Assembly: GCF_023822045.1 (NCBI RefSeq)
Contig: NZ_CP084712.1
Location: 4,151,001 to 4,215,000 of the forward strand
Direction: 5' to 3'
From: Sphingopyxis sp. USTB-05
GTDB lineage: Bacteria > Pseudomonadota > Alphaproteobacteria > Sphingomonadales > Sphingomonadaceae
Length of the DNA stretch: 64,000 bases
The position numbers and the translations under genes were made by a program. Shown one piece after another: positions 8,225 through 16,864 of the stretch. Positions within the stretch are counted from its first letter, which is position 1, and the number at the start of each line of letters is the position of its first letter. A model generated the notes under the pieces. That model had not been told where the DNA came from. It was given only the letters and a program-made list of their open reading frames with translations, and did no database searches.

Positions 8225-8919
8225 GCAAGCTTCTCGGCAAAGAAGGCACGGGTGCGGCCGTCGGCGAGTTGCGCACCTTCCTCGTCGCGACGATTGCCCA
8301 TCGTCGCGGCAAAGCCATGGTCTAGCCCCGGATAATCGTGGAGGATGACCTTCGGATGCGGGTCGAGCGCGTCGTGGACCTTCTTTTGCGCGGCATGGTC
8401 GACGAAATGGTCCTCGGTTGGGATATGGAGCATCAACGGATTGGCGATCGCATGGCTTTCATTCAGCATCTGGTCGATCATCACGCCATAATAGCCGACC
8501 GACGCGTCGATATCGGTGCGCGTCGCCGCCATATAGGCAAGGCGGCCGCCGAGGCAGAAGCCGACGCAGCCGATCTTGTCCGCACCCTGGTCGCGCAGCC
8601 AGTGGATTGCGGCTTCGATATCCTTGACGCCGTCGTCGGCGTCATATTGGCCGAAATATCCGAGCGCCTGCTGGAATTCGGCCTCGACATCGGGGCTAAG
8701 CTCGACGCCGGGGGCAAACCGCCAGAAAATGTCGGGTGCAATCGCAAGATAACCCTCGGCCGCCCAGTCGTCGCACTTCTTCCGGATGCCTTCGTTGACC
8801 CCGAAAATTTCGGGGATGACGATGATCGCGCGCGTGCTGTCGGCGTCGGGGCGCGCGACATAGGCGGGAATGTTGCCGGCGCCGTCGAGCGTCGGGATGA
8901 TAGTGTTGGTCGCGGCCAT
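8221..8919 (-). CDS. Dienelactone hydrolase family protein
   Basis: A 232-residue alpha/beta hydrolase. The Cys-Asp-His triad of the family is visible as the Cys in GCVGFCLGG, the Asp in TEDHFVDH and the His in YPGLDHGF, and VIPEIFGVN is the typical oxyanion-side strand. Family members open dienelactones in chlorocatechol breakdown, but many act on other esters and no aromatic-degradation genes are nearby. The start at 8919 follows an AGGAG ribosome site; a frame open upstream of it lacks homology. It is the first gene of the leftward group. Confidence 0.88.
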   Translation of the reverse strand: MAATNTIIPTLDGAGNIPAYVARPDADSTRAIIVIPEIFGVNEGIRKKCDDWAAEGYLAIAPDIFWRFAPGVELSPDVEAEFQQALGYFGQYDADDGVKDIEAAIHWLRDQGADKIGCVGFCLGGRLAYMAATRTDIDASVGYYGVMIDQMLNESHAIANPLMLHIPTEDHFVDHAAQKKVHDALDPHPKVILHDYPGLDHGFAATMGNRRDEEGAQLADGRTRAFFAEKLA

Positions 8920-9026
8920 GTGGGGAGCTCTCCTGTCTCTTGCTTCTTTGCTGGGAAAGCGCAAAGCTAGCGGGGCTATGAGCAGGGCTCAAGCGGCTAA
9001 CCGGCATTTCGGGGCGGAGACAGGCG

Positions 9027-9323
9027 ATGAAATTCAATATCGAGATCGATTGCACCCCCGAAGAGGCCCGGCGGCTGTTCGGCCTTCCCGATCTTGAGCC
9101 GCTGCACGATATCTACCTCGACCGCGTCAAGGAATTGATGGCGAAGGGCATCACGCCCGATATGGTCCAGTCTATGGTCAAGACGTGGGTGCCGATGGGC
9201 GGCAGCGGGCTTGAGCTGGTGCAGTCGTTGCTTGGCCAGTTCGGCGGTGGATTGATGGGTGGCGGGTCGAAATCGGCCGACAAGGACGACGACGACAAGG
9301 CCGCCAAGGGGCGCAAGAGCTGA
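9027..9323 (+). CDS. DUF6489-family small protein
   Basis: A 98-residue protein beginning MKFNIEIDCTPEEARRLFGLPDL, followed by a helical part (LHDIYLDRVKELMAKGI, DMVQSMVKTW) and a charged Lys/Asp-rich tail. The family is common in sphingomonads and has no known function. No signal peptide is seen. Its stop TGA (9321-9323) overlaps the proposed CTG start of mnmE, and an AAGGGG near its end may serve as the mnmE ribosome site. Confidence 0.7.
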   Translation: MKFNIEIDCTPEEARRLFGLPDLEPLHDIYLDRVKELMAKGITPDMVQSMVKTWVPMGGSGLELVQSLLGQFGGGLMGGGSKSADKDDDDKAAKGRKS

Positions 9324-10651
9324 TCCAAGCCGATGTAAGAGATACGATTTTTGCGCTGTCGAGCGGGATGCCGCCGGCGGCGATCGGTGTCGTACGCGTG
9401 AGCGGGCCAGCGGCGGGATCGGCGCTCCGGGCGCTGGCGGGACGATTGCCCGAAGCGCGCCATGCCTCGCTTGCGGCGCTCAAGGATGCGGAGGGTATGC
9501 CGCTCGATCGCGCGCTGATCCTGTGGTTCCCCGGTCCAGCGACGGCGACGGGCGAAGACCTCGCCGAACTGCACTTGCATGGCGGGCGTGCGGTGGTCGC
9601 GGCAGTCGAAACGGCATTGGGCGCACTGCCGGGCTTGCGGCGCGCCGAACCTGGCGAATTTACACGGCGGGCGTTCGAAAATGGGCAGATCGATCTCGCC
9701 GAGGCCGAGGGGCTTGCCGATCTTCTCGCCGCGGAGACCGAGAGTCAGCGGGTGCAGGCGCTTGGCATGGCAAGCGGGCATGTGTCGCGCGCGGTGGAGG
9801 GATGGCAGGATCGGCTGCTCGGATTGATGGCGGGCGCCGAGGCCGAGCTCAATTTTGCCGATGAGGATGATGTCGAAGTTGGCGAAAGTGTCGCGCAGCG
9901 TTTGATTGCGGGGATGGGGACGCTTTCGGGCGAGATGGACGAATGGCTGGCGCGGCCGGCGGCGGAGGTGATCGCCGAAGGGCTTTCAGTTGTAATCGCG
10001 GGTCCGCCGAACGCCGGAAAATCGACCTTGATCAATGCCTTGGCGCAGCGCGAGCTGGCGATTGTCTCGCCGGTGGCCGGGACGACGCGTGACGTGATCG
10101 AAACCCCGCTCGCGCTCGACGGCATCGCGATGCGCTTTTCGGATACCGCGGGAATTCGCAGCGAAGGTGCCGATGTTATCGAGGCGATCGGGATCGACCG
10201 CGCGAAGGCGGCGGTTGAAGGCGCCGACATCCTGCTTTGGCTTGGGGCGCCGAAAGAAGCGCCCCAACATCCGCGCGCTATCCTGATCGCAGCGCAGGCC
10301 GATCGCTGGTCCGGTGATGCGGCGGCAGAGGCCGAAGCGGCGCGCTGCGATCTGGTCCTGTCGGCAACGACGGGCGAGGGGATGGACAGGCTTCATCGCT
10401 ATATTGTCGACATGGCGCGGACCTTGCTGCCGCGCGAGGGTGAAGCGGCGCTGCGCGAGCGTCAGCGTGTCGCGCTCGCCGAAGCGCGCGATTGGCTCAC
10501 GATCGAGGTAGGATCACGCGAAGCGCGCGATTTAATCCTGCTCGCCGAACGGCTTAGGCTCGCTGCGACGGCGCTCGACCGGATCACCGGGCGCGCCGGA
10601 GTGGAGGATATGCTCGACGCGTTGTTCGGGCGTTTCTGCATCGGGAAATGA
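9320..10651 (+). CDS. mnmE: tRNA modification GTPase MnmE, with a non-canonical start
   Basis: GTPase that with MnmG makes the cmnm5 group at wobble uridine 34 of several tRNAs. From 9320 the product is 443 residues. The G1 loop GPPNAGKST is at about 228-236, DTAG follows, and the C-terminus ends in the functional CIGK motif. The family's N-terminal DTIFALSSG is encoded at 9341-9367, upstream of the first in-frame ATG (9368), with no ATG, GTG or TTG ahead of it. CTG at 9320 is my preferred start: it overlaps the previous stop (CTGA) and has AAGGGG eight bases before it. If the ATG at 9368 were used, the first strand of the formyl-THF-binding domain would be lost. Confidence 0.85.
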   Translation: MIQADVRDTIFALSSGMPPAAIGVVRVSGPAAGSALRALAGRLPEARHASLAALKDAEGMPLDRALILWFPGPATATGEDLAELHLHGGRAVVAAVETALGALPGLRRAEPGEFTRRAFENGQIDLAEAEGLADLLAAETESQRVQALGMASGHVSRAVEGWQDRLLGLMAGAEAELNFADEDDVEVGESVAQRLIAGMGTLSGEMDEWLARPAAEVIAEGLSVVIAGPPNAGKSTLINALAQRELAIVSPVAGTTRDVIETPLALDGIAMRFSDTAGIRSEGADVIEAIGIDRAKAAVEGADILLWLGAPKEAPQHPRAILIAAQADRWSGDAAAEAEAARCDLVLSATTGEGMDRLHRYIVDMARTLLPREGEAALRERQRVALAEARDWLTIEVGSREARDLILLAERLRLAATALDRITGRAGVEDMLDALFGRFCIGK

Positions 10652-10667
10652 TGTTCCACGTGAAACA
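10652..10667. promoter_or_regulatory. parS site 1 (mnmE-mnmG gap)
   Basis: TGTTCCACGTGAAACA, one base from a perfect palindrome and matching the chromosomal parS consensus. It starts right after the mnmE stop, in the 76-base gap before mnmG. ParB binds such sites, loads as CTP clamps and spreads. Confidence 0.9.
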
Positions 10668-10727
10668 TCGCGCCGGTCGCAGCGCGGTGGATTCGATGCG
10701 CGCTTTGCGCTAAAGGCCGCCACAATC

Positions 10728-12596
10728 ATGCAGAATGAAGCGATTTTCGATGTCATCGTCGTTGGCGGTGGGCATGCTGGAACCGAGGCTGCGGCGGCCG
10801 CAGCGCGGCTTGGTGCGCGTGTCGCGCTCGTCAGTTTCGACCCCTCGCTGATCGGGACGATGTCTTGCAACCCAGCGATCGGTGGGCTGGGCAAGGGGCA
10901 TCTGATGCGCGAAGTCGACGCGCTCGATGGGTGGATGGCGCGCGCTGCCGACCGCGCCGCAATCCATTACCGGATGCTCAACGCTTCGAAGGGCGCGGCA
11001 GTTCAGGGGCCGCGCATTCAGGCTGACCGAAAACTTTATCGCGCGGCGATCCAGAATTTTCTCGCGGCCGAGGACGGCATCGCCGTCGTCGCGGGTGAGG
11101 CGGCGGGGCTTCGGCTTTCGGACGAGGGTCGGGTCGAAGGACTCGACCTTGCAGACGGGTCGATGCTGAAAGCCAGCGCGGTCGTGCTCGCAACCGGGAC
11201 ATTCCTTGGCGGCCGACTGTTTCGCGGCGAGGAGCGGATGCAGGGCGGGCGTATCGGTGAAGCCGGCGCACACCGGCTCGCCGAACAATTGCGTGCCGCC
11301 GATCTCCCGATGGCGCGGCTCAAGACGGGCACGCCACCGCGGGTTGACGGACGAACGATCGACTGGGCGCGGCTCGACGAGCAACCGTCGGATAGCGCGG
11401 AGGGTGCGCGCTGGACCTGTTCCACGTGGAACAGCGAACGCACGGTGTCGCAGGTTTTTTGTGCGATCACGCGCACCAATGCCGAAAGCCATGCGATCAT
11501 CGCGGCAAATCTCGATCGTTCGCCCTTGTTTACCGGGGCGATCGGCGCAGCGGGTCCGCGCTATTGCCCGTCGATCGAGGACAAGATCCATCGTTTTGCC
11601 GATCGCGACGGGCATCAGGTGTTTCTGGAACCCGAAGGGCTCGACAGTTTTCTGGTCTATCCAAACGGGATTTCGACCTCGCTTCCCGCTGACGTGCAGC
11701 TCGCGATGCTCCGAACGATGATAGGGCTCGAAACGGTCGACATGGTCGTGCCGGGATATGCGGTCGAATATGACCATATCGATCCGCGTGCGCTCGACCG
11801 GACGTTGCAGGTGCGCGCGATGCCGGGACTCTATTGCGCGGGACAGATCAATGGGACGACCGGATATGAGGAGGCGGCGGCGCAGGGCCTGGTCGCTGGC
11901 GCAAATGCCGCGCTGGCCGCGCAGGGGCGAGACCCGCTGATCCTCGATCGCAGCGAATCCTATATTGGCGTGATGGTCGATGACCTTGTTCTGCAGGGGG
12001 TGACCGAGCCCTATCGTATGCTCACCGCGCGCGCCGAATATCGGCTGCGGCTGCGTGCCGACAATGCTGCTACACGGCTGACGCCGAAAGGGATCGAACT
12101 TGGGCTGGTCCGCCCGGCGACTGCGGCGTTGTTTGCGGCGCGACAGGCCGAACGCGCGAAGGCCGAAGCTTTGCTCGACGCGTCCGTCGCAACGGCCGAT
12201 TATGCCGCCGTCGGCCTCGCGCTTCCGGGCGATGGCATCATGCGCAAGCGAATCGACCTGTTGCGCTACCCCGACATGTCGGTCGCACGGCTCGCCGTTC
12301 TGGCGCCCGAACTCGATTCGATCGATCCAGCTATCCTGTCGGAGATCGGCGAGGACGCGCATTATGCGCCCTATATCGCGCGGCAGGATGCCGAACTTCG
12401 CGCGCTCGCGGCGAATGAAGCGATCGCACTCGATCCCACGCTCGACTATGCGGCGATCGGCGGGCTGTCGCGCGAGATGGTCGAGCGGCTGACGAGGGCG
12501 CAGCCCGAGACGCTGGGGCAGGCGGCGCGGATCGACGGAGTGACACCTGCGGCACTGACGGCGATCATGGTGCATAGCCGGCGGCGCGCGGCGTGA
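10728..12596 (+). CDS. mnmG: tRNA uridine-5-carboxymethylaminomethyl modification enzyme MnmG
   Basis: FAD protein that partners MnmE in modifying U34 of tRNA. The 622 residues are normal for the long form: the dinucleotide fold [12 protein letters not shown] (11-22), [13 protein letters not shown] with the catalytic-loop Cys, a second nucleotide site, [16 protein letters not shown] and the helical C-terminus. A parS site is embedded in the coding sequence at codons 231-236 and reads CSTWN without disrupting the frame. rsmG starts within its stop codon (GTGA). Confidence 0.97.
   Translation: MQNEAIFDVIVVGGGHAGTEAAAAAARLGARVALVSFDPSLIGTMSCNPAIGGLGKGHLMREVDALDGWMARAADRAAIHYRMLNASKGAAVQGPRIQADRKLYRAAIQNFLAAEDGIAVVAGEAAGLRLSDEGRVEGLDLADGSMLKASAVVLATGTFLGGRLFRGEERMQGGRIGEAGAHRLAEQLRAADLPMARLKTGTPPRVDGRTIDWARLDEQPSDSAEGARWTCSTWNSERTVSQVFCAITRTNAESHAIIAANLDRSPLFTGAIGAAGPRYCPSIEDKIHRFADRDGHQVFLEPEGLDSFLVYPNGISTSLPADVQLAMLRTMIGLETVDMVVPGYAVEYDHIDPRALDRTLQVRAMPGLYCAGQINGTTGYEEAAAQGLVAGANAALAAQGRDPLILDRSESYIGVMVDDLVLQGVTEPYRMLTARAEYRLRLRADNAATRLTPKGIELGLVRPATAALFAARQAERAKAEALLDASVATADYAAVGLALPGDGIMRKRIDLLRYPDMSVARLAVLAPELDSIDPAILSEIGEDAHYAPYIARQDAELRALAANEAIALDPTLDYAAIGGLSREMVERLTRAQPETLGQAARIDGVTPAALTAIMVHSRRRAA
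11418..11433. promoter_or_regulatory. parS site 2 (inside mnmG)
   Basis: A perfect 16-base palindrome, TGTTCCACGTGGAACA, within mnmG. It is identical to site 3, which argues that the sequence rather than the encoded peptide is selected. Confidence 0.92.
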
Positions 12597-13243
12597 TCGT
12601 AGAAAGCGAAGAGGGCGCACGCGGATGGATCGGCGATAGCTTTGCGCCGACGGCGGACCAGTGGGCGAAGCTCGAACGATTCGTGCAGATGCTCGTCGAA
12701 GAAAATGGGCAGCAAAATTTGATCGCGGCGTCGACGATCCCCAATATCTGGGTTCGCCATATAGCCGACAGTGCGCAGCTTCTTTCTTTCGACACGTGTG
12801 AGGGCGAGGGGCTCTGGATCGACCTGGGGAGTGGACCGGGGCTGCCGGGTTTGGTCGTCGCGATCCTGAGCGCGCGACCCATGCTGCTTGTCGAATCGCG
12901 CAAGCGGCGCTGCGACTTTCTCCGCGCGGTCGCCGCCGAACTTGATCTGGCGCATGTCGAGGTTGCCGAAGCGCCGCTTGAACGTATTGAAACGCGGCCG
13001 GCCGCGACGATCAGCGCGCGCGCTTTCGCTCCACTCGACAAGCTGCTCGACTTATCCGCCCGTTTTTCCACCGAATCGACGCGCTGGCTGCTGCCAAAAG
13101 GACGAAACGCAGTTAAGGAACTGGCTTTGCTGCCCGAGCCATGGCAGAGAATGTTCCACGTGGAACAGAGCCGTACGGACGCTGAGAGCCAGATTTTGGT
13201 CGGCTCCGGAAAAATATCGGCAAAACAGCGAGGAAAGCGATGA
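12593..13243 (+). CDS. rsmG: 16S rRNA (guanine527-N7)-methyltransferase RsmG
   Basis: SAM-dependent methyltransferase that modifies G527 of 16S rRNA. The 216 residues contain [15 protein letters not shown] (74-88, SAM motif I), [12 protein letters not shown] (100-111) and ISARAFAPL (140-148). The GTG start overlaps the mnmG stop (GTGA), and the stop overlaps the parA ATG (ATGA). The tail carries parS site 3, read as MFHVEQ at residues 187-192, a pattern familiar in this gene in alphaproteobacteria. Confidence 0.95.
   Translation: MIVESEEGARGWIGDSFAPTADQWAKLERFVQMLVEENGQQNLIAASTIPNIWVRHIADSAQLLSFDTCEGEGLWIDLGSGPGLPGLVVAILSARPMLLVESRKRRCDFLRAVAAELDLAHVEVAEAPLERIETRPAATISARAFAPLDKLLDLSARFSTESTRWLLPKGRNAVKELALLPEPWQRMFHVEQSRTDAESQILVGSGKISAKQRGKR
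13152..13167. promoter_or_regulatory. parS site 3 (inside rsmG)
   Basis: A perfect palindrome TGTTCCACGTGGAACA, identical to site 2, near the 3' end of rsmG and just upstream of parA. Confidence 0.92.
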
Positions 13244-14022
13244 TCCGCATTGCCGTGGCGAACCAAAAGGGTGGGGTCGGCAAGACGACAACGGCGATCA
13301 ATCTGGCGACCGCGCTCGCGGCCACCGGCTGGCGCACGCTGATCATCGATCTCGATCCGCAGGGCAATGCGTCGACCGGGCTCGGTATCAAGCAATCGCA
13401 ACGCGAATGTTCGAGCTATGAATTGCTACGCGGCGACGCGACGCTTGCCGAATGCGCGATTCCGACCGCCGTCCCGCGGCTCGATATCGTCACCGCTACG
13501 GTCGACCTGTCGGGCGCCGAGATCGAACTGATCGAATTTCAAGATCGCCTGCACCGCCTGCAACAGGCGCTGTCGAGCGCCGAGGCGGGGCAGTGGGATA
13601 TCTGCCTGATCGACTGTCCGCCGTCGCTCGGGATGCTGACGCTCAATGCGCTGATTGCGGCCGAATCGCTGATCGTGCCGCTGCAGTGCGAATTTTTCGC
13701 GCTCGAGGGGCTCAGCCAGCTCCTCACCACGGTCGAGCGTGTGCGCGAGCGCTTCAACCAGAAATTGTCGATCCTCGGCGTCGCGCTGACGATGTTCGAC
13801 CGCCGCAACCGGCTGACAGATCAGGTGTCGGATGACGTTCGCGAGGTGCTTGGCCCGGTGGTGTTCGAAACGGTCATCCCTCGCAACGTCCGCCTGTCCG
13901 AAGCGCCGAGCCACGGGCTTCCCGCGCTGATCTATGATCACCGCTGCGCCGGATCGGCCGCCTATATCGCGTTGGCGCGTGAGCTGATCGACCGGCTTCC
14001 AAACGTCCGCAAGGCTGCATAA
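13240..14022 (+). CDS. parA: Chromosome partitioning ATPase ParA
   Basis: Deviant-Walker ATPase that moves ParB-parS complexes over the nucleoid. The 260 residues begin [17 protein letters not shown], with the signature Lys of KGGxGKTT, DLDPQGNASTGLG as the A' motif, and DCPPSLG as Walker B. It is a short chromosomal ParA with no N-terminal HTH domain. Its ATG overlaps the rsmG stop and parB follows with no gap, so mnmG-rsmG-parA-parB are likely one translationally coupled unit next to their own binding sites. Confidence 0.96.
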   Translation: MIRIAVANQKGGVGKTTTAINLATALAATGWRTLIIDLDPQGNASTGLGIKQSQRECSSYELLRGDATLAECAIPTAVPRLDIVTATVDLSGAEIELIEFQDRLHRLQQALSSAEAGQWDICLIDCPPSLGMLTLNALIAAESLIVPLQCEFFALEGLSQLLTTVERVRERFNQKLSILGVALTMFDRRNRLTDQVSDDVREVLGPVVFETVIPRNVRLSEAPSHGLPALIYDHRCAGSAAYIALARELIDRLPNVRKAA

Positions 14023-14991
14023 ATGGCTGATAATAAATACGAAACTGGATCGGAATCGACGCCAGCGCGCAAGCGGCCCTCGGGGCTCGGCCGCGGGCTC
14101 AATGCCCTGTTCGGTGATGTTGCCGTCGAGGCCCCGGTGCTGGCGACCCCCGGGGGCGCTGCGAAGGCGGCTGCGCCCGTATCGGGCGATGCCGTGCAGC
14201 ATGTCGGGGTCGGATCGATTCGTCCGCTCCCCGGTCAGCCGCGCCGCCATTTCGACGAGAATGCGATCGCCGAACTGGCCGATTCGATCGGGCTGCGCGG
14301 ATTGCTGCAGCCGATCATCGTCCGCCGGTCGCCCGACGGAGACGGCTATCAGCTTGTTGCGGGCGAACGGCGATGGCGCGCAGCGCAGCGTGCCGGGCTG
14401 CATCAGATTCCCGCGCTTGTGCGCGAACTCGACGACGCCGCGACCTATGAGATCGCGCTGGTCGAGAATATCCAGCGCCAGGACCTCAACGCGATCGAAG
14501 AGGCGAGTGCCTATCGCCGCCTCATCGACGATTTCGGGCATAATCAGGAAGCGCTGGCGAAGCTGGTCGGCAAGTCGCGCAGCCATGTTGCAAATCTGAT
14601 GCGCCTTCTCGACTTGCCCGAAAGCGTGCAGGCGCTGGTTGGCGACGGATCGCTGGCGATGGGGCATGCGCGCGCGCTGATCGGCGCGGACGACGCCGAA
14701 GCGATCGCGCGCCGCGTCGCGAAGGAAGGCCTGTCGGTCCGCGCCGTCGAGGCGTTGGTCCGCGCGAGCAAGGGCGACGATGCGCCGCGCAAGGCGCCGC
14801 TTGAATATAAGAGCATGGATGGCGGGCGCGATCCCGATATCGTCGCGGTCGAGCGGCATCTGTCCGAGCTGCTTGGGATTGGCGTTGCCATCCAATATGC
14901 GGGCGAGGGCAAGGGGGCGCTGACGCTGAAATTCGCGTCGCTCGACCAGCTCGACATGATTTGCCAGCGGCTTTCGGGCGAGGGGATCTGA
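14023..14991 (+). CDS. parB: Chromosome partitioning protein ParB
   Basis: CTP-dependent DNA clamp that binds parS. The 322 residues hold an N-terminal ParA-contact region (KRPSGLGRGLNALFG, 17-31), the CTP-binding GERRWRA (114-120) and ENIQRQDLN, an HTH around 175-200 (GKSRSHVANLMRLL), and a C-terminal dimerisation segment. It starts directly after the parA stop. The three parS sites lie 0.9-3.4 kb upstream. Confidence 0.96.
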   Translation: MADNKYETGSESTPARKRPSGLGRGLNALFGDVAVEAPVLATPGGAAKAAAPVSGDAVQHVGVGSIRPLPGQPRRHFDENAIAELADSIGLRGLLQPIIVRRSPDGDGYQLVAGERRWRAAQRAGLHQIPALVRELDDAATYEIALVENIQRQDLNAIEEASAYRRLIDDFGHNQEALAKLVGKSRSHVANLMRLLDLPESVQALVGDGSLAMGHARALIGADDAEAIARRVAKEGLSVRAVEALVRASKGDDAPRKAPLEYKSMDGGRDPDIVAVERHLSELLGIGVAIQYAGEGKGALTLKFASLDQLDMICQRLSGEGI

Positions 14992-15252
14992 TTCGCGCCA
15001 TAACGCGCATCAAAATGTATCAGTCCGGGCCGTCGACGAAAAATCGGGCGGTGCGGCATTCTTCGCTATTCATAGATAGCATATTGATTTCACGATAATA
15101 TATCGGTCTCCTCCGGCCAGTTCTTGCTGCGTCGTTAACCAATCTTGCTGGCAAAGCCTGAACAGGTCCCTGTCTAAACGAGTCGGCGAATGGGGTGGGA
15201 TATCCATTCGAAAATTCGACCGAAATTCTTCGGTATCAAGGGACCAAATCAT

Positions 15253-15750
15253 ATGCGCAACTTTGGAATGAAGCGCGCCCTTCTGGGCGCCGCGATTGCT
15301 GCCCTCGCCATGAACGCCTCGGCGGCGCAGGCGGCGTCGGCCACCGGGACGGCCACGGCCAAGATCCTTCGCCAGATCACGCTCACCAAGACCAGCGACC
15401 TGCAATATGCGACGATCATCAGCGGCGCGACGGCTTCGACCGTCGCAGTGTCGACCGCCGGTGCCGCGACCTGCGGCGCGGGCCTGACCTGCACGGGCAC
15501 GACGACGGCGGGCAGCTATAATGTTCAGGGTACGAACGGCGCCGTCGTGCTCGTTGGCGGCGATTCGACCGTCACGCTCAACGGTTCGCTCGGCGGCACG
15601 ATGACGTCGACGCTGACCTATTCGTCGCCGAACATCACGCTGAGCCCGACCGGTGGCAGCTTTCAGGTCGGCGGCACGCTGAGCGTGGGCGCCAACCAGG
15701 CATCGGGCGACTATTCCGGGACGTTCAACGTCACCGCAAACTACCAATAA
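15253..15750 (+). CDS. DUF4402-family secreted protein, candidate fibre subunit
   Basis: A 165-residue exported protein. A signal peptide (about 1-30, MKRALLGAAIAALAM then AQA-ASA) is followed by a Gly/Ser/Thr-rich beta-strand domain with two close cysteines (TCGAGLTC) and a C-terminal strand ending FNVTANYQ. DUF4402 proteins are small beta proteins often encoded with chaperone-usher genes, so a pilin-like role is inferred. The ATG at 15253 has AAGGGA nine bases before it; ATG at 15268 is the alternative. An intrinsic terminator follows, then chaperone and usher genes. The 261-base gap before it is AT-rich around 15076-15105, which could hold the promoter. Confidence 0.8.
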   Translation: MRNFGMKRALLGAAIAALAMNASAAQAASATGTATAKILRQITLTKTSDLQYATIISGATASTVAVSTAGAATCGAGLTCTGTTTAGSYNVQGTNGAVVLVGGDSTVTLNGSLGGTMTSTLTYSSPNITLSPTGGSFQVGGTLSVGANQASGDYSGTFNVTANYQ

Positions 15751-15794
15751 GCGTTGGGGGGCCTGGCGGGCCGAGATCCGCCAGCCATTAAAAT

Positions 15795-15830
15795 GGGGTC
15801 GACGGGCGCGCGTCCGGCGACCCCTTTTTT
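15795..15830 (+). terminator. Intrinsic terminator between DUF4402 gene and chaperone
   Basis: Stem GGGGTCG (15795-15801) with CGACCCC (15818-15824), a loop that can itself pair partly, then six T. It lies 44 bases after the DUF4402 stop. If leaky, it would make the subunit far more abundant than chaperone and usher. Confidence 0.85.
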
Positions 15831-16007
15831 CGTCCGGACCACCAGGATCAGAACCCGCCAATTGCGCGATCGAGGCGACCGAATGGCGAAGATATCGGGT
15901 CCTGACGCCAGTTGGTTAGCGAAATATCAACCATGTCGGTGCAGGCAGGATGCGACCATCGGGACGGTGTGGGGCCGGCTCCCGGACGATTGTGGGGATC
16001 GTATCCA

Positions 16008-16832
16008 ATGCTTCGTTTTTTGAAGGCCTTTGGCCTGTTCACCGCGGCTGCGCTTGGCGCCGTGGTATCGCCCGCGCTGGCGGCGGGCGACCTGCTCGTC
16101 GCGCCGACGCGCGTCATACTCGACGGATCGCGCGGGACCGAAGTGGTGTTGAACAATATCGGCAATACGCCTGCAACCTATCGCATCAGCCTTGAGATCA
16201 AGCGGATGACGGCCGACGGCGGGCTCGACGAGATTGCCGAGGAGAATGTGACGACTGCGGAGCGCGCCGCGCTCGACATGATCGTCTTCAGCCCGCGCCG
16301 CGTCACGCTGCCACCGAACCAGCCGCAGGTCGTGCGCGTCGGTGTGCGTCTTCCCGAAGGAACGCCCCCGGGGGAATATCGCGCGCATATGCTGTTCCGC
16401 GCGGTGCCCGATGCGGCGCCGGCGACCGCCGAGCCCAAGCCGGTAAGCGAAGGCGTGTCGATCGCACTCACGCCGATTTACGGGATCACAATTCCGGTGA
16501 TCGTACGGGTCGGCGATCTCGGCGCAGAAGCGTCGATCGGCGAAGCCTGGGTCAGCGAGACACAGGACGGCCCGGCGTTCAATTTCGACCTTTCGCGCAC
16601 GGGCAATCGTTCGGTTTATGGCGATATCGAGGTGACACGGCCCGGGCTGGCCGAGCCGCTGCTCGTTGCGCGCGGGATTGCGGTCTATCCGGAAGTCGGC
16701 GCGCGCAAGGTATCGCTCCGCGTTCCTGGCGAGTTGGCGGCGAAGCTGAAAGGTCCGGTGCAGATCCGCTACACCGAAGATCGCGAAATCGGCGGCGGCA
16801 CGATCGACGAGGCCGAGCGGGTGGTGAAATGA
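16008..16832 (+). CDS. PapD-like periplasmic pilus chaperone
   Basis: A 274-residue exported protein. After a signal peptide (about 1-26, ending PALAAG) comes the first Ig-like domain, beginning LLVAPTRVILDGSRGTEVVLNN, typical of COG3121 chaperones, with FSPRRVTLPPNQPQVVRVGVR as the F1-G1 region that donates a strand to subunits. GEYRAHMLFRAVP and IYGITIPVIVR follow. The ATG at 16008 directly precedes the signal peptide and has GGGGAT upstream. It sits between the DUF4402 gene and the usher and would carry subunits through the periplasm. Confidence 0.87.
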   Translation: MLRFLKAFGLFTAAALGAVVSPALAAGDLLVAPTRVILDGSRGTEVVLNNIGNTPATYRISLEIKRMTADGGLDEIAEENVTTAERAALDMIVFSPRRVTLPPNQPQVVRVGVRLPEGTPPGEYRAHMLFRAVPDAAPATAEPKPVSEGVSIALTPIYGITIPVIVRVGDLGAEASIGEAWVSETQDGPAFNFDLSRTGNRSVYGDIEVTRPGLAEPLLVARGIAVYPEVGARKVSLRVPGELAAKLKGPVQIRYTEDREIGGGTIDEAERVVK

Positions 16833-16864
16833 CGATGTAGGTTGCGGGAGCGGAGCGGGGCGGG

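Noticed and set aside
10710..12620. A 636-codon open frame antisense to mnmG
   Set aside because: It mirrors a highly conserved gene in a high-GC region where antisense frames stay open by codon bias; the translation is Arg/His/Asp-rich with no motif.
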